In this document: one piece after another, positions 1 to 8,146 of the stretch | Layout: the number at the start of each line of letters is the position of its first letter | Numbering within the stretch: the first letter of the stretch is position 1 | DNA from: Basidiobolus meristosporus CBS 931.73 | Lineage: Eukaryota; Basidiobolomycota; Basidiobolomycetes; Basidiobolales; Basidiobolaceae | Assembly: GCA_002104905.1 (NCBI GenBank) | Contig: MCFE01001011.1 | Span: 1 to 20,126, forward strand | DNA length: 20,126 bases | Direction of reading: 5' to 3' | Made by a program: the position numbers and the translations under genes | Notes under the pieces: model-generated | Seen by the model: only the letters and a program-made list of their open reading frames with translations | Database searches by the model: none | Told to the model about the DNA's origin: nothing

Positions 1-70
1 ATAACCACATACCTATTGGTAGTCAACCAATCACTGAACAAGGTGCACACTACCCCACACACTGGAGCCT

Positions 71-1675
71 ATGGACCTAGATGTTATGCAGAGCACACCA
101 AGACCTTCTAAAGAGGAATGCTTCAAGCTTGGACTATGCTTTTACTGCAAGGAACAGGGTCATAAAGTCAATGAATGCCCAAAGAGGCCATTACAAAGAG
201 TATTCCAACTCTCCACTAAGGAGGAGGAGCACACAATCAGCCTTGTTAAGGAGTATCAGAGGACTCAGAGCTTATATACTACCCCAAAGATGCTGAAACT
301 CCCAGGGATTCTCAACAACAACCAATGTGTCTCTGTACTCATTGACAGTGGAGCAACTGATGTCTACATTTCAAAAGATGTAGCTGATCAGATGAAGCTA
401 CAAACAATCCCTTGCCCCCCAATTCACATCCTCTGTGCCACCAAGGAATCAATTATAGTGAACAGCAGGACTGAACCCTTGACTTTACAAATCAGGGACT
501 TCCAAGACACCATTTCCCCAATTATCATACCCCAAGCCAACTTTGAAATCAATGTGGGACAAACTTGGCTAAGAAAGCACAATCCTGACATAAACTGGCA
601 GACTCAGGAAGTTGTAATCAACAAGGATGATGCAAAATATCATCTGTCACCCAAACCAACCCTGGACAAAGGCAATGCACCAGAACACACCATATCAAAG
701 AAACAGTTTGCCCACTCTATCAGACAGAATCCCAAACTGTTGCACATGATAGCCTTTGCCAAAATCCAAGAGACCACAGAAGTGACAAATGACAGGCTCA
801 AGACCTTGTTAGCAGAGTTTCAAGAGGTTTTTCCCAAGGAAATCCCTGCACTACCCCCAAGCAGAGAGATTGACCATGCCATAGAAGTAACAGATGATAA
901 ACCAAGAAACAGAGCCCCATATAAGTTCTCCCCAAAGGAAATGGAGACTTTGAAGGAAACATTGAAGGACTACCTGGCTAAAGGCTGGATAAAACCCAGT
1001 AAATCACCATGGGGAGCTCCAGTACTCTTTGCTCCAAAGAAGGATGGGAAGCTACGGTTCTGTGTGGACTACAGGGCCCTAAATGCAATCACTGTCAGAA
1101 ATTCCTACCCATTACCAAGAATTGATGCCCTCTTTGACCAACTGGGGAAGGCAAAGATATTCTCTAAAATAGACCTGGCATCTGGATATCACCAAATCAG
1201 AATTAAGCCTGAAGACACCTCTAAGACAGCATTCAACACAAGATATGGTCATTATGAGTTTGTTGTGATGAGCTTTGGCCTGACTAATGCCCCAGCAACA
1301 TTTCAGACACTCATGAATAGCATCCTGGAACCATATTTAGAGAAATTTGTCCTGGTCTACTTAGATGACATTCTGATCTATAGTACCAGCATGGATGACC
1401 ACATGAAGCACTTGAAGACAGTACTGGCTATACTAAAAAAGCACAAGCTATATGCACAACTTCCTAAGTGTGAATTCCTCACCAGATCAGTTGAATACCT
1501 TGGTCACATAATCTCAGATAAAGGACTACACATGGATCCAGCCAAGATAGATGCTATCCAGAAATGGGAAGCCCCAAAGTCACTCACTGAAATGAGATCC
1601 TTCCTGGGACTTGCATCATATTACAGAAGATTCATCAGGGACTTTGCAACTATTGCAGCCCCCTTACAGACTTGA
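71..1675 (+). CDS. Gag C-terminus, protease and reverse transcriptase part of gag-pol (frame-broken)
   Basis: This is an internal piece of a Gag-Pol polyprotein. A CCHC zinc knuckle (C-X2-C-X4-H-X4-C) occupies residues 23-36, an aspartic protease with a DSG active site is at 92-94, and reverse transcriptase follows with its YLDD catalytic box at 430-433. The Met at 71 is internal to the polyprotein (residue 322 in the other copy), not a true start. Upstream the frame is broken: the C run at 53-56 is one base shorter here than in the inverted copy. At the 3' end the frame stops at 1675 because a C run near 1663-1667 has five bases where the other copy has six. That cuts RT from RNase H. Whether these are real mutations or sequencing errors cannot be told from the sequence. 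Confidence 0.9.
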   Translation: MDLDVMQSTPRPSKEECFKLGLCFYCKEQGHKVNECPKRPLQRVFQLSTKEEEHTISLVKEYQRTQSLYTTPKMLKLPGILNNNQCVSVLIDSGATDVYISKDVADQMKLQTIPCPPIHILCATKESIIVNSRTEPLTLQIRDFQDTISPIIIPQANFEINVGQTWLRKHNPDINWQTQEVVINKDDAKYHLSPKPTLDKGNAPEHTISKKQFAHSIRQNPKLLHMIAFAKIQETTEVTNDRLKTLLAEFQEVFPKEIPALPPSREIDHAIEVTDDKPRNRAPYKFSPKEMETLKETLKDYLAKGWIKPSKSPWGAPVLFAPKKDGKLRFCVDYRALNAITVRNSYPLPRIDALFDQLGKAKIFSKIDLASGYHQIRIKPEDTSKTAFNTRYGHYEFVVMSFGLTNAPATFQTLMNSILEPYLEKFVLVYLDDILIYSTSMDDHMKHLKTVLAILKKHKLYAQLPKCEFLTRSVEYLGHIISDKGLHMDPAKIDAIQKWEAPKSLTEMRSFLGLASYYRRFIRDFATIAAPLQT

Positions 1676-3456
1676 CCAAAAAAGAGAAAGACTATATATG
1701 GACCCCAAACTGTGAGACAGCTTTCCTAACTCTGAAAGAAAAGCTATGCCAAACCCCTGTGCTTCAGTTGCCTGATTTCTCAGAACCTTTCTGTGTATAC
1801 ACTGATGCTTCAGATCTAGCTGTTGGAGGGGTACTGACTCAAAAAGAACACCCGGTTGCTTATGAGTCCAAAAAGCTATCAGTAACTGAACAAAACTACC
1901 CAGTCCATGAAAAAGAACTCTATGCCATACTACATTGTCTGAGAGTGTGGAGATGCTACTTGGAGGGCAAACACTTTGTGGTATATACAGATCATGCATC
2001 CCTAAGATACATTCACACCCAGAAGCTATTATCCAGAAGAATAACTAGATGGATTGAAGAACTACAACAATTTGATTTTAAAATCCACTACCTCCCTGGG
2101 CCAAAGAATACAGTTGCTGATGCACTCTCAAGGCAACATATATCAATGGTAGATCATGAGTTGGACTGGCCAGAATACATGCCAGAGTACTTGGCAAGTC
2201 AGACAATGCCAGAAGATTTATCACAGGAAGTAAGGGTCAAGATTAAGAAAGAAGCAGAGAATTTCTCATATGGTGAAGACGAGGTACTTTACAGACACAT
2301 GGAAGAAATAGGGCCTGTACCATATATTCCATTTGTATACAGAGGTGACATGATAATCAAGAATCATAAAGCCTTTGGACATCTGGGCATCCAAGGAACT
2401 TATGAAATAACTAAAAGGAGAGCCTGGTGGCCTAAACTCAAACAATTTATAGCTGAGACCCTCAAGACCTGCCCTGAGTGCCAGCTGGCTAGACCATACA
2501 ACAAGGAACATGCCCCATTAGAACCACTGACTCCAGTTCCAGCATTCTACAGATGGGGAATTGACTTCATTGGAATATTGCCTGAAACTTCAAGAGGGAA
2601 CAAGTGGATCATAACTGCAATTGACCATACCACTAAGTGGTGTATAGCAAAAGCCATGCCAGCAGCTACTGCAAAAAATGTTGCAAAATTCCTTTACCTG
2701 GAAATCTTTATGCAGTTTGGATGCCCAGGTGAAATTCTGTCTGACAGAGGAGCAAACTTTTTGGAACAAACCTTGAAAGAATACCTTCAGATAATGGGGG
2801 TTAGACATTTGAAGACATCAGCATACCACCCTAGAACAAATGGGGTCACAGAGAGGTTCAATGGACTCTTTGGGAAGATGCTGACTACTTATGTCAAAGG
2901 AGCCAAACATAAGTGGGATGAATTTGTACATCAAGCACTCTTTGCCTGTCGTATTAGAGTCCATTCAGCAACACAAAAGTCCCCCTTCTACCTAGTGTAT
3001 GGTACACATCCAAGAATCCCAGGTGATACCTTACCACCATACATCTGGGACTTAAAGAACCAAAAAGACTTGGCAGAATTCAGAACAAGGGAACTGGAAG
3101 AATTAGGACATGCAAGACATGATGCCATCAAGAATTTAAAACGACAAGCAGAGAAGATGAAAGAACAGTACAACAAAACAGTGGTAACAAAACCCTTAAC
3201 TTTGGGAAAACTTGTATTAGTCCGAAATGAAAGTAGGCTAAAACTAGAACCACATTGGGTTGGACCCTTTATTATCACAAGAGAAATGCCCTTCAATACA
3301 TTTCAACTCGCAGACATGTCAGGTAAAGTAAAGGAGGACCTAGTGCATAGAGACCGACTAAAGGAAGCACAGCTAAAAAACCCAATGACACCACCAACCA
3401 AATACTGGTATTACAAGTCCGATAGACAGGACTCTTCAGGAGAAGAACCTCTTTAA
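1672..3456 (+). CDS. RNase H and integrase part of gag-pol (continues the preceding frame after a 1-nt shift)
   Basis: This is the downstream half of the broken polyprotein. RNase H begins near residue 40 with the catalytic Asp in VYTDAS (D45), followed by the conserved glutamate helix (KELYAIL) and a second Asp in VYTDHAS. The integrase zinc-binding domain (H-X4-H then C-X2-C) lies near residues 225-270. The catalytic core has D298, D358 and E394, with exactly 35 residues between the last two, as expected for retroviral-type integrases. After the core comes a GPF-type module ([10 protein letters not shown]). I see no chromodomain. The apparent start is only where the frame opens after the shift, so it is not a biological start. 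The stop codon is 11 bp before the 3' LTR. Confidence 0.9.
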   Translation: MTKKEKDYIWTPNCETAFLTLKEKLCQTPVLQLPDFSEPFCVYTDASDLAVGGVLTQKEHPVAYESKKLSVTEQNYPVHEKELYAILHCLRVWRCYLEGKHFVVYTDHASLRYIHTQKLLSRRITRWIEELQQFDFKIHYLPGPKNTVADALSRQHISMVDHELDWPEYMPEYLASQTMPEDLSQEVRVKIKKEAENFSYGEDEVLYRHMEEIGPVPYIPFVYRGDMIIKNHKAFGHLGIQGTYEITKRRAWWPKLKQFIAETLKTCPECQLARPYNKEHAPLEPLTPVPAFYRWGIDFIGILPETSRGNKWIITAIDHTTKWCIAKAMPAATAKNVAKFLYLEIFMQFGCPGEILSDRGANFLEQTLKEYLQIMGVRHLKTSAYHPRTNGVTERFNGLFGKMLTTYVKGAKHKWDEFVHQALFACRIRVHSATQKSPFYLVYGTHPRIPGDTLPPYIWDLKNQKDLAEFRTRELEELGHARHDAIKNLKRQAEKMKEQYNKTVVTKPLTLGKLVLVRNESRLKLEPHWVGPFIITREMPFNTFQLADMSGKVKEDLVHRDRLKEAQLKNPMTPPTKYWYYKSDRQDSSGEEPL

Positions 3457-3467
3457 GTGTGGGAGTA
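3457..3467 (+). other. Polypurine tract candidate of the left element
   Basis: The short purine-rich run GTGTGGGAGTA lies between the gag-pol stop codon and the TG of the 3' LTR. A tract in this position primes plus-strand DNA synthesis in LTR elements. It is short and contains T residues, as in several Ty3/Gypsy elements, so the call rests mainly on position. Confidence 0.6.
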
Positions 3468-3777
3468 TGTTATGATTTAAATCCTAACTAGTCACTACCG
3501 ATCACTTGAACACTACTGATCGAACACCTGGAATTCCACACAGACGATCAATCGCACTCAGTGATACACACGTTATTTAATACATCTTGAACCCTCCTTT
3601 TGGAAGCTTGCCCTACGTTATCGGAAGCTCTCCCTCCGAGGCTATCTCTATATAAACTCCTTTGAACACTATCAATAAAGCATCAACCTTTTACCGGTTC
3701 ATCAACTATTCAGATAACCTCTCTGATTCGTATTGGACATCCTCCGGTCCTCCTCCGCTTGCCCTCGATTCATAACA
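3468..3777 (+). repeat. 3' LTR of the left Ty3/Gypsy element (310 bp)
   Basis: The LTR begins TGTTATGA and ends TCATAACA, a perfect 8-bp terminal inverted repeat with the canonical TG...CA ends. Its sequence matches, by eye, both LTRs of the inverted element at 11006-11315 and 16072-16381. It contains a TATA box (TATATAAA, 3649-3656) and a polyadenylation-type AATAAA 25 bp start-to-start downstream at 3674-3679, so transcription start and 3' processing signals are close together. The downstream edge is 7 bp from the 5S rRNA gene. Confidence 0.95.
3649..3656 (+). promoter_or_regulatory. TATA box of the LTR promoter
   Basis: TATATAAA sits about 180 bp into the LTR. In the full-length element the same box lies at 16193-16200 on the - strand and would drive the genomic RNA. 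An AATAAA follows at 3674-3679. Confidence 0.6.
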
Positions 3778-3784
3778 CTCTCGA

Positions 3785-3900
3785 GCATCGGCCATACATA
3801 CCAGAAAATACCGGATCCCGTCCGATCTCCGAAGTCAAACTGGTAATGGCCTAGTCAGTACTACGGTGGGGGACCACGTGGGAATACTAGGTGCTGATGT
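3785..3900 (+). rRNA. 5S ribosomal RNA
   Basis: About 116 nt resembling eukaryotic 5S rRNA. The conserved blocks GGCCATA near the 5' end, CCCGTCCGATCTCCGAAGT in the middle, and GGTGGGGGACCAC plus GGGAATACTAGGTGCTG in the 3' half are all present. The two ends pair (GCATC with GATGT) to close helix I. A TTTT run at 3900-3903 is the expected Pol III terminator. The internal control region of 5S genes lies within the gene, so the retroelement 7 bp upstream need not disable it. The 3' half resembles basidiomycete 5S rRNAs as I know them, which is suggestive only. The exact ends are uncertain by one or two bases. Confidence 0.93.
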
Positions 3901-4095
3901 TTTCTTCCGAATTGCTCCACTACACAATACTCTTTTGCTTCTGTTATGTGTGCGTGTGTCTGTTCTTCCTTTGCTACTGCTGTCTTTGGTATAAAAGAGT
4001 TTGCTTTCCAGATACAATGCTGCTCTCTATTCCCTAGTCATTATTGCTGAAGGGCAATTTTAGATAGTATATATAAGAAAGGGTTGTCGTATAAT
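3901..4095. other. Intergenic, with TATA element before tRNA-Thr
   Basis: The stretch starts with the 5S terminator T run. The alternating TATATATA at 4068-4075 lies 21 to 28 bp upstream of tRNA-Thr and is well placed for a TFIIIB-type TATA element. I see no coding potential. Confidence 0.4.
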
Positions 4096-4168
4096 GCCTC
4101 CTTGGCTCAGTTGGCAGAGCGTCTGCCTAGTAAGCAGAAGGTCGCTGGTTCGATTCCGGCAGAAGGCA
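4096..4168 (+). tRNA. tRNA-Thr(AGT)
   Basis: A 73-nt cloverleaf. The anticodon loop CTAGTAA reads AGT, and the T arm carries the B box GGTTCGATTCC. The acceptor stem GCCTCCT/AGAAGGC has one C5-A68 mismatch. There is no encoded CCA. A TTTT terminator starts 3 nt downstream at 4171. It is the first tRNA after the 5S gene. Confidence 0.95.
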
Positions 4169-4361
4169 TGTTTTACATGTTGAACCTTTTATACTTTTAT
4201 ACTTGTACAAGAAAATGTCTTTATTGTCTACTTCAAAGGGCTGTGCTAAGCATCCAAATGTTCAAAACATTAAGTGGCCGTTGCCCATGTCATTTACTAA
4301 ATCTGGCTTTGGCTCTTATGTGACTCTTGAGTAAAAGCAAGCAAAATTACTCCAAAAGCAA

Positions 4362-4444
4362 TGAAGAGAGTGGGATTCGAACCCACGCCTCCGAAGAGAT
4401 CACGGCCTTAACGTGACGCCTTAGACCAACTCGGCCATCTCTCC
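4362..4444 (-). tRNA. tRNA-Leu(AAG)
   Basis: An 83-nt class II tRNA with a long variable arm. The anticodon stem TCACG/CGTGA encloses TTAAGGC, reading AAG. The acceptor GGAGAGA/TCTCTTC pairs fully with one G-U. On the minus strand the T run complementary to 4354-4357 ends transcription. No intron is seen. Confidence 0.95.
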
Positions 4445-4683
4445 ATTCTTGTGGTTTGTTTACCATCGTTCTAAATGTCAATTTAACTTACCCGCCATTT
4501 AGATCAAAATCTATTGCTCGCCGTTGGTGGCTTAGTCAGGTAAGTGCAATTATAGGAGCTCTCCACGTACCTGCTGTCTCATTATAGACTTTTTTTGTAA
4601 CGCAGTTGATTAACAAGCTAGTAACGGTGCTATTGTACAATTTATCTCCATATTATATTTTAAATCAGGATCAAATAACAAAA

Positions 4684-4768
4684 CCGAACATAGCTCAGTT
4701 GGTAGAGCGGAAGACTGTAGTGTTATATAGCAATCTTTAGGTCCCTGGTTCAAATCCGGGTGTTCGGA
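4684..4768 (+). tRNA. tRNA-Tyr(GTA) with a 12-nt intron
   Basis: The acceptor stem CCGAACA/TGTTCGG is perfect. The anticodon stem GAAGA/TCTTT encloses CTGTAG, giving anticodon GTA. The 12 bases at about 4721-4732 interrupt the loop one base 3' of the anticodon, the standard place for a splicing-endonuclease intron, so the spliced tRNA is 73 nt. Tyr(GTA) genes of eukaryotes nearly always carry such an intron. A TTTTT terminator follows at 4770. Confidence 0.95.
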
Positions 4769-5058
4769 ATTTTTGGTTTGTGCAAACCCTATTCCTACGG
4801 GTATCACTTGTGGGTAGAGCCTTGCAGCAAAGGCTCGCCTTTTTCTTGTTGGATGTGGCTCTTTACATACGATATTTGCAATACTTTATGTTATTGCTTT
4901 ACCACCGTATCTGCAATGGTTTTAAGAAATATTGGCCCTTCCCATAGTGCATTGCCCTAAGTATACAATTTTTGCTTTGTTGCCCCTGAACGATTGCTTC
5001 CTTTTTGATACTTGTTGGTGGGAATACCGGTTGCCAGGGAAAACAAAATATAAAAATG

Positions 5059-5132
5059 CGCTCCTGGGTGGGCTTGAACCACCAACCTCCTGATTAACAG
5101 TCAGACGCGCTAGCCAATTGCGCCACAAGAGC
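5059..5132 (-). tRNA. tRNA-Asn(GTT)
   Basis: A 74-nt cloverleaf. The anticodon loop CTGTTAA sits in stem CTGA/TCAG and reads GTT. The acceptor GCTCTTG/CAGGAGC has one wobble pair. An AAAAA run at 5052-5056, on the minus strand a T run, ends transcription just 2 nt after the gene. Confidence 0.95.
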
Positions 5133-5443
5133 TTCAACTGACAAACGTTGGTTTCTCAAAATACTTGTATCAGTGTTCATCTTGGTTGATAGAAGCATTT
5201 GCATAAAACTAGCTTAGCAAGGATTCTCTGGATGGTGCACCTGCCTCCCAAAGTCAGCCATATCAGTATGTTCTATGCCGGGTGGATTCCCTAACCCGAC
5301 GGTTTCCATAATTCTTTGAAGCATCACGGAAATCATCTTTTAAGCGTTTGATAACCACTGTAGAATGGCAAACTCCGACCATATAGGAAACCAACACTTG
5401 ACAAAAACGACATATTCCATTAAAACTTTGTACACTCAATAAG
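5133..5443. other. Intergenic, 311 bp, no gene seen
   Basis: No cloverleaf and no convincing open frame. The only structure I noted is a small hairpin, CGGGT at 5279-5283 with ACCCG at 5294-5298. Confidence 0.4.
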
Positions 5444-5516
5444 GCCCGGCTAGCTCAATCGGTAGAGCGTGAGACTCTTAATCTCAAGGTTGTGGGTTCG
5501 ACCCCCACGTTGGGTG
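5444..5516 (+). tRNA. tRNA-Lys(CTT)
   Basis: A 73-nt cloverleaf with anticodon loop CTCTTAA in the perfect stem TGAGA/TCTCA. The T arm GTGGG-TTCGACC-CCCAC is perfect. The acceptor GCCCGGC/GTTGGGT uses three G-U pairs, including the first, which makes the end of the stem weak. A long T run follows from about 5524. Confidence 0.94.
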
Positions 5517-5658
5517 ATGTATATTTTTTATTCTTTGTTTTTCACTTTCCTGGAATTGAGCAATAATTTTTGTGTTTTGAACGGTTGTCTGTATATGATA
5601 TTTAAGCCGGATAGTGATATGGAAGAATGAAACAATGAATCCCAATAGAGTAATTATT

Positions 5659-5730
5659 GGACGTATAGCTCAGTGGTAGAGCAATTGACTGCAGATCAAT
5701 AGGTCGGTGGTTCAAATCCGCCTGCGTCCT
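5659..5730 (+). tRNA. tRNA-Cys(GCA)
   Basis: A 72-nt cloverleaf. The acceptor GGACGTA/TGCGTCC has one wobble, and anticodon loop CTGCAGA in stem TTGA/TCAA reads GCA. A TTTTTT run 4 nt after the gene ends transcription. Confidence 0.95.
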
Positions 5731-5850
5731 CATCTTTTTTGCTAATTGAAGCGTTCATTAAAATACAATTTCGCCTAGCCACCAATTACATCTACTCACA
5801 TAAATATAGCATTCAAAAGATTGATGAAATTCATTTAGAATAATCCAAAA

Positions 5851-5923
5851 TGGAGGACCTGGGTATCGATCCCAGTGCCTCTCGCATGCTAAGCGAGCGC
5901 TCTACCATCTGAGCTAGACCCCC
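5851..5923 (-). tRNA. tRNA-Ala(AGC)
   Basis: A 73-nt cloverleaf with anticodon loop reading AGC. The acceptor GGGGGTC/GTCCTCC has a T6-T67 mismatch. An A run at 5847-5850, on the minus strand a T run, abuts the 3' end. The gene lies just outside the palindrome: the left arm starts at 5930, 7 positions from its 5' end. The mirror copy expected on the right is missing, and a retroelement begins there instead. Confidence 0.95.
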
Positions 5924-6313
5924 ATATATATACACCTCGGTGGAAAACCACTTATCTTTTTTAATTCTTCAATAGATGTACTCGCATGGCAAAGAAAATA
6001 CTGGCTAGCATTGAATTGAGGACCCTGTTAACAATGGTAATGTGTATGTCTCTTATTATCAACTTTGTGCGATCAAGGGGGCATTCATTGATGTATGACT
6101 GATGGCTATTTTGGAGCATTTTTGTTATCCACACTACAGATGCTTTTGTTTCTTTCGGTTTGTTAATAGAAATCTCTCTGTGGCTACGCTATTAAGAGCT
6201 TCTGCCGTTTTCCCATATATAGCGCAATCTAGAAGTACACTAAATGTGAAAAGTAATCAAGCCTAACAGATCAGATTTCCGTATTTTCTAAGACGGTTGT
6301 TTGCACTGGTACT
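5924..6313. other. Intergenic, 390 bp, no gene seen
   Basis: AT-rich with no open frame of note. It contains the outer end of the palindrome arm at 5930 and one copy of a dispersed motif at 6159-6198 that recurs at 7931-7966. Confidence 0.4.
6159..6198 (+). repeat. Dispersed 36-40-bp intergenic repeat, copy 1
   Basis: It begins TTTGTTAATAGAAA and ends ATTAAGAG, with a CTCTG-containing middle. The same start and end occur at 7931-7966 (copy 2) with a diverged, 4-bp shorter middle. Both are mirrored in the right arm. Function unknown. Confidence 0.5.
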
Positions 6314-6385
6314 GGCTCAATGGTTTAGTGGTATAATTCTCCCTTAGGGTGGGAGAGGTCCTGGGTTCAATTCCCAGTTGAGCCC
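6314..6385 (+). tRNA. tRNA-Pro(AGG)
   Basis: A 72-nt cloverleaf. The acceptor GGCTCAA/TTGAGCC is perfect. Anticodon loop TTAGGGT in stem CTCCC/GGGAG reads AGG. The T arm CTGGG-TTCAATT-CCCAG is perfect, and a T run follows shortly downstream. Its mirror copy is at 10550-10621. Confidence 0.95.
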
Positions 6386-6649
6386 TTCTTTTGTTTGTTT
6401 TCCTGTCAAAATGGATTGTTAGTAAGAATGGGGTACTCTGAGCTGCAGCAGCAATTAATGTTGTGGATTCCCCTTGGTAATTCTTGATTGACAAGTAATG
6501 TAAAAATGCAATTTTTCCATCACAACAGAGCCCTCTATTTAGTTACTTGGGGCAACTGACTACCTTTGGTTGTAATACGCACAAAGCCCGATTTAGTATC
6601 TACGCTAGGCATACTTGATCCAAATAATTTAGAGGGTCAGGAAAAGTAA

Positions 6650-6723
6650 TGTCTTCGCTCGGATTCGAACCGAGGACCGTCTGTGTGTTAGACAGACGTG
6701 ATAACCAACTACACCACGAAGAC
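6650..6723 (-). tRNA. tRNA-Val(AAC)
   Basis: A 74-nt cloverleaf. The acceptor GTCTTCG/CGAAGAC is perfect, and anticodon loop CTAACAC in stem TCTGT/ACAGA reads AAC. An A run at 6642-6645 provides the minus-strand terminator. Its mirror copy is at 10212-10285. Confidence 0.95.
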
Positions 6724-7030
6724 ATATGTTTATTGGAAAGGATAGTAATGTACTTGATTGTGTTTATACATAAGGTCAATGTATAGCAAGTTTTGTGTAC
6801 CGCGTGTCAAGTGCACTGGCCAAGGAATATGCCAAATTTAAGTACATCGCAACCACGGTTTCCAGCATAATTACAAATGTTTATTTTAGGTATGGAAAAA
6901 GTCTATTGGGGTCTGCTATGGGATTGGATAGTATATCTACCTGTTGTCCAAGAAATGAATAGCGTATGATAGTTACATTATGATTTTAGAAAATCAAATG
7001 TCCAACGATCATACCATATATTATAAGTGT
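6724..7030. other. Intergenic, 307 bp, no gene seen
   Basis: AT-rich without coding potential. A TATATTATAA run at 7016-7025 just precedes tRNA-Trp and could help TFIIIB placement, though it is closer to the gene than usual. Confidence 0.35.
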
Positions 7031-7102
7031 GGGGGGTTGGCGCAACGGTAGCGCGTTCGCCTCCAGAGCGAAAGGTTGCGTGTTCAAATCACGCACTCCT
7101 CA
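7031..7102 (+). tRNA. tRNA-Trp(CCA)
   Basis: A 72-nt cloverleaf. Anticodon loop CTCCAGA in stem TTCGC/GCGAA reads CCA. The acceptor GGGGGGT/ACTCCTC pairs fully with two G-U. It appears identical to the non-mirrored copy at 16519-16590, and its mirror copy is at 9833-9904. A TTTTT terminator follows. Confidence 0.95.
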
Positions 7103-7342
7103 CTTAATTTTTGCCACTTTTTAGCACATGTTGTAATGATGGTTAACTCAACCTCAGTCGCAGAGCAAGGTATTGTTTATTGATACATATCTCTTTGCTG
7201 TGTGTTCCTTTGTCCTATTTGATAACGTGTATGTCTACACTATCCATGTGCGGGTTTATTTTAAGCAAAGTTATTGATAACTAATTTATATTGCTAGCTC
7301 AGCTCTGATTACATACATGGCTATATCAGAGCTACAAGCTAA

Positions 7343-7416
7343 GCTCGCATAGCTCAGTTGGTTAGAGCGTGGTGCTAATAACGCCAAGGCCGCAGGTTTG
7401 ACCCCTGCTGTGAGCA
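7343..7416 (+). tRNA. tRNA-Ile(AAT), variant with an altered B box
   Basis: A 74-nt cloverleaf. The acceptor GCTCGCA/TGTGAGC has one wobble, and anticodon loop CTAATAA in stem TGGTG/CGCCA reads AAT. The T loop reads TTTGACC where the copy at 17886-17959 has TTCGACC, so the nearly invariant C56 is T. C56 pairs with G19 in the tRNA fold and is the key base of the B box bound by TFIIIC. A second difference (C for T) is in the variable region. The gene may be poorly transcribed or non-functional. Its mirror copy at 9519-9592 carries the same change. Confidence 0.88.
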
Positions 7417-7739
7417 TTCTCTTTTAGCCTTAGCGTAGTGTTACATCATGGCTATCCACTTTAGACTTGCGTTTATCTTTTCACGCTTTGCTGATATTAT
7501 CAAGCATTTCACATACCTACTGTACACTCCAATGCCTCTGTATCATCTCTATATTACACCGCTATCAGATGCTCCGGTATATTAGAATGGTACTGACTAT
7601 CCTAGCATAAGAAATTAAGCCACTCAGAGCTTCAGGGGAATTGGGATCTCTATCCGGTGTGATGAAAATGATGTTTCTGTCTTTATGAGTAGTGCCCAAA
7701 CCAAAGGGATTGCACCTGGTAGATGGCACTATCCTGGGT
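7417..7739. other. Intergenic, 323 bp, no gene seen
   Basis: No cloverleaf or credible frame. The first 20 bases include the tRNA-Ile terminator (CTTTTA). Confidence 0.35.
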
Positions 7740-7811
7740 TCTCGGATAGTATAGTGGTAAGTATCCCTGCCTGTCACGCAGGAGACCCGGGTTCAATTCC
7801 CGGTCCGAGAG
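7740..7811 (+). tRNA. tRNA-Asp(GTC)
   Basis: A 72-nt cloverleaf. The acceptor TCTCGGA/TCCGAGA is perfect and anticodon loop CTGTCAC in stem CCTGC/GCAGG reads GTC. It differs from the paralogue at 18404-18475 by two base-pair-preserving double changes (acceptor pair 5-68 and anticodon-stem pair 29-41). Its mirror copy is at 9124-9195. Confidence 0.95.
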
Positions 7812-7930
7812 TTTCTTTTGAGCTTTGAAGTAATATTTTGTATGAAAAACCTTGGTGCATGACAGAAACGAAAATCTAACCTCGATTGTGATGCTAAGTG
7901 GCCCCATAGATATTAGTCAAGATACTTTCA

Positions 7931-7966
7931 TTTGTTAATAGAAAGCTCTGACTATATCATTAAGAG
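7931..7966 (+). repeat. Dispersed 36-40-bp intergenic repeat, copy 2
   Basis: It shares TTTGTTAATAGAAA at the start and ATTAAGAG at the end with 6159-6198, with a diverged centre. The two copies lie in different intergenic spacers of the array. Confidence 0.5.
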
Positions 7967-8074
7967 TATGTATCGAAATGCTTAGGGTGTGGTATACGAA
8001 CCCTTTGGATTTGCTAGACAATGATATACAAGGATATGTCAACTGTGAATATTTCATAGACTCAACTGTGCTCC

Positions 8075-8146
8075 TCCGCATTGGTCCAGTGGTCAGGATC
8101 TCTCGCTCTCACCGAGAAGGCCGGGGTTCGATTCCCCGATGCGGAA
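8075..8146 (+). tRNA. tRNA-Glu(CTC)
   Basis: A 72-nt cloverleaf. The acceptor TCCGCAT/ATGCGGA and T arm CGGGG-TTCGATT-CCCCG are perfect. Anticodon loop CTCTCAC in stem TCTCG/CGAGA reads CTC. It appears identical to the non-mirrored copy at 18989-19060. It is the innermost gene of the left palindrome arm; its mirror copy is at 8789-8860. Confidence 0.95.

Larger units (their letters stand above)
1..3777 (+). mobile_element. Ty3/Gypsy LTR retrotransposon, 5' end cut by the window edge
   Basis: This is the 3' two thirds of an LTR retrotransposon. Reading along the + strand it holds the Gag zinc knuckle, protease, reverse transcriptase, RNase H, integrase, a short purine tract and a 310-bp 3' LTR ending in CATAACA. 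The domain order PR-RT-RH-IN is diagnostic of the Ty3/Gypsy (Metaviridae) class. The 5' LTR, leader and N-terminal Gag lie outside the window. It is nearly identical to the full-length inverted copy at 11006-16381; by eye the differences are single-base homopolymer changes near 54-57, 1010-1015 and 1665. The LTR ends 7 bp before a 5S rRNA gene, so ctctc at 3778-3782 would be its 3' target-site copy. The partner copy is not in view. Confidence 0.95.

Noticed and set aside
2266-3296. Minus-strand frames of 72-102 codons inside the element
   Set aside because: They are antisense to the well-supported integrase and RT frame and recur only because the element is duplicated.
5219-5300. Hairpin region after tRNA-Asn as another tRNA
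   Set aside because: It has only one short hairpin and no B box or acceptor pairing.
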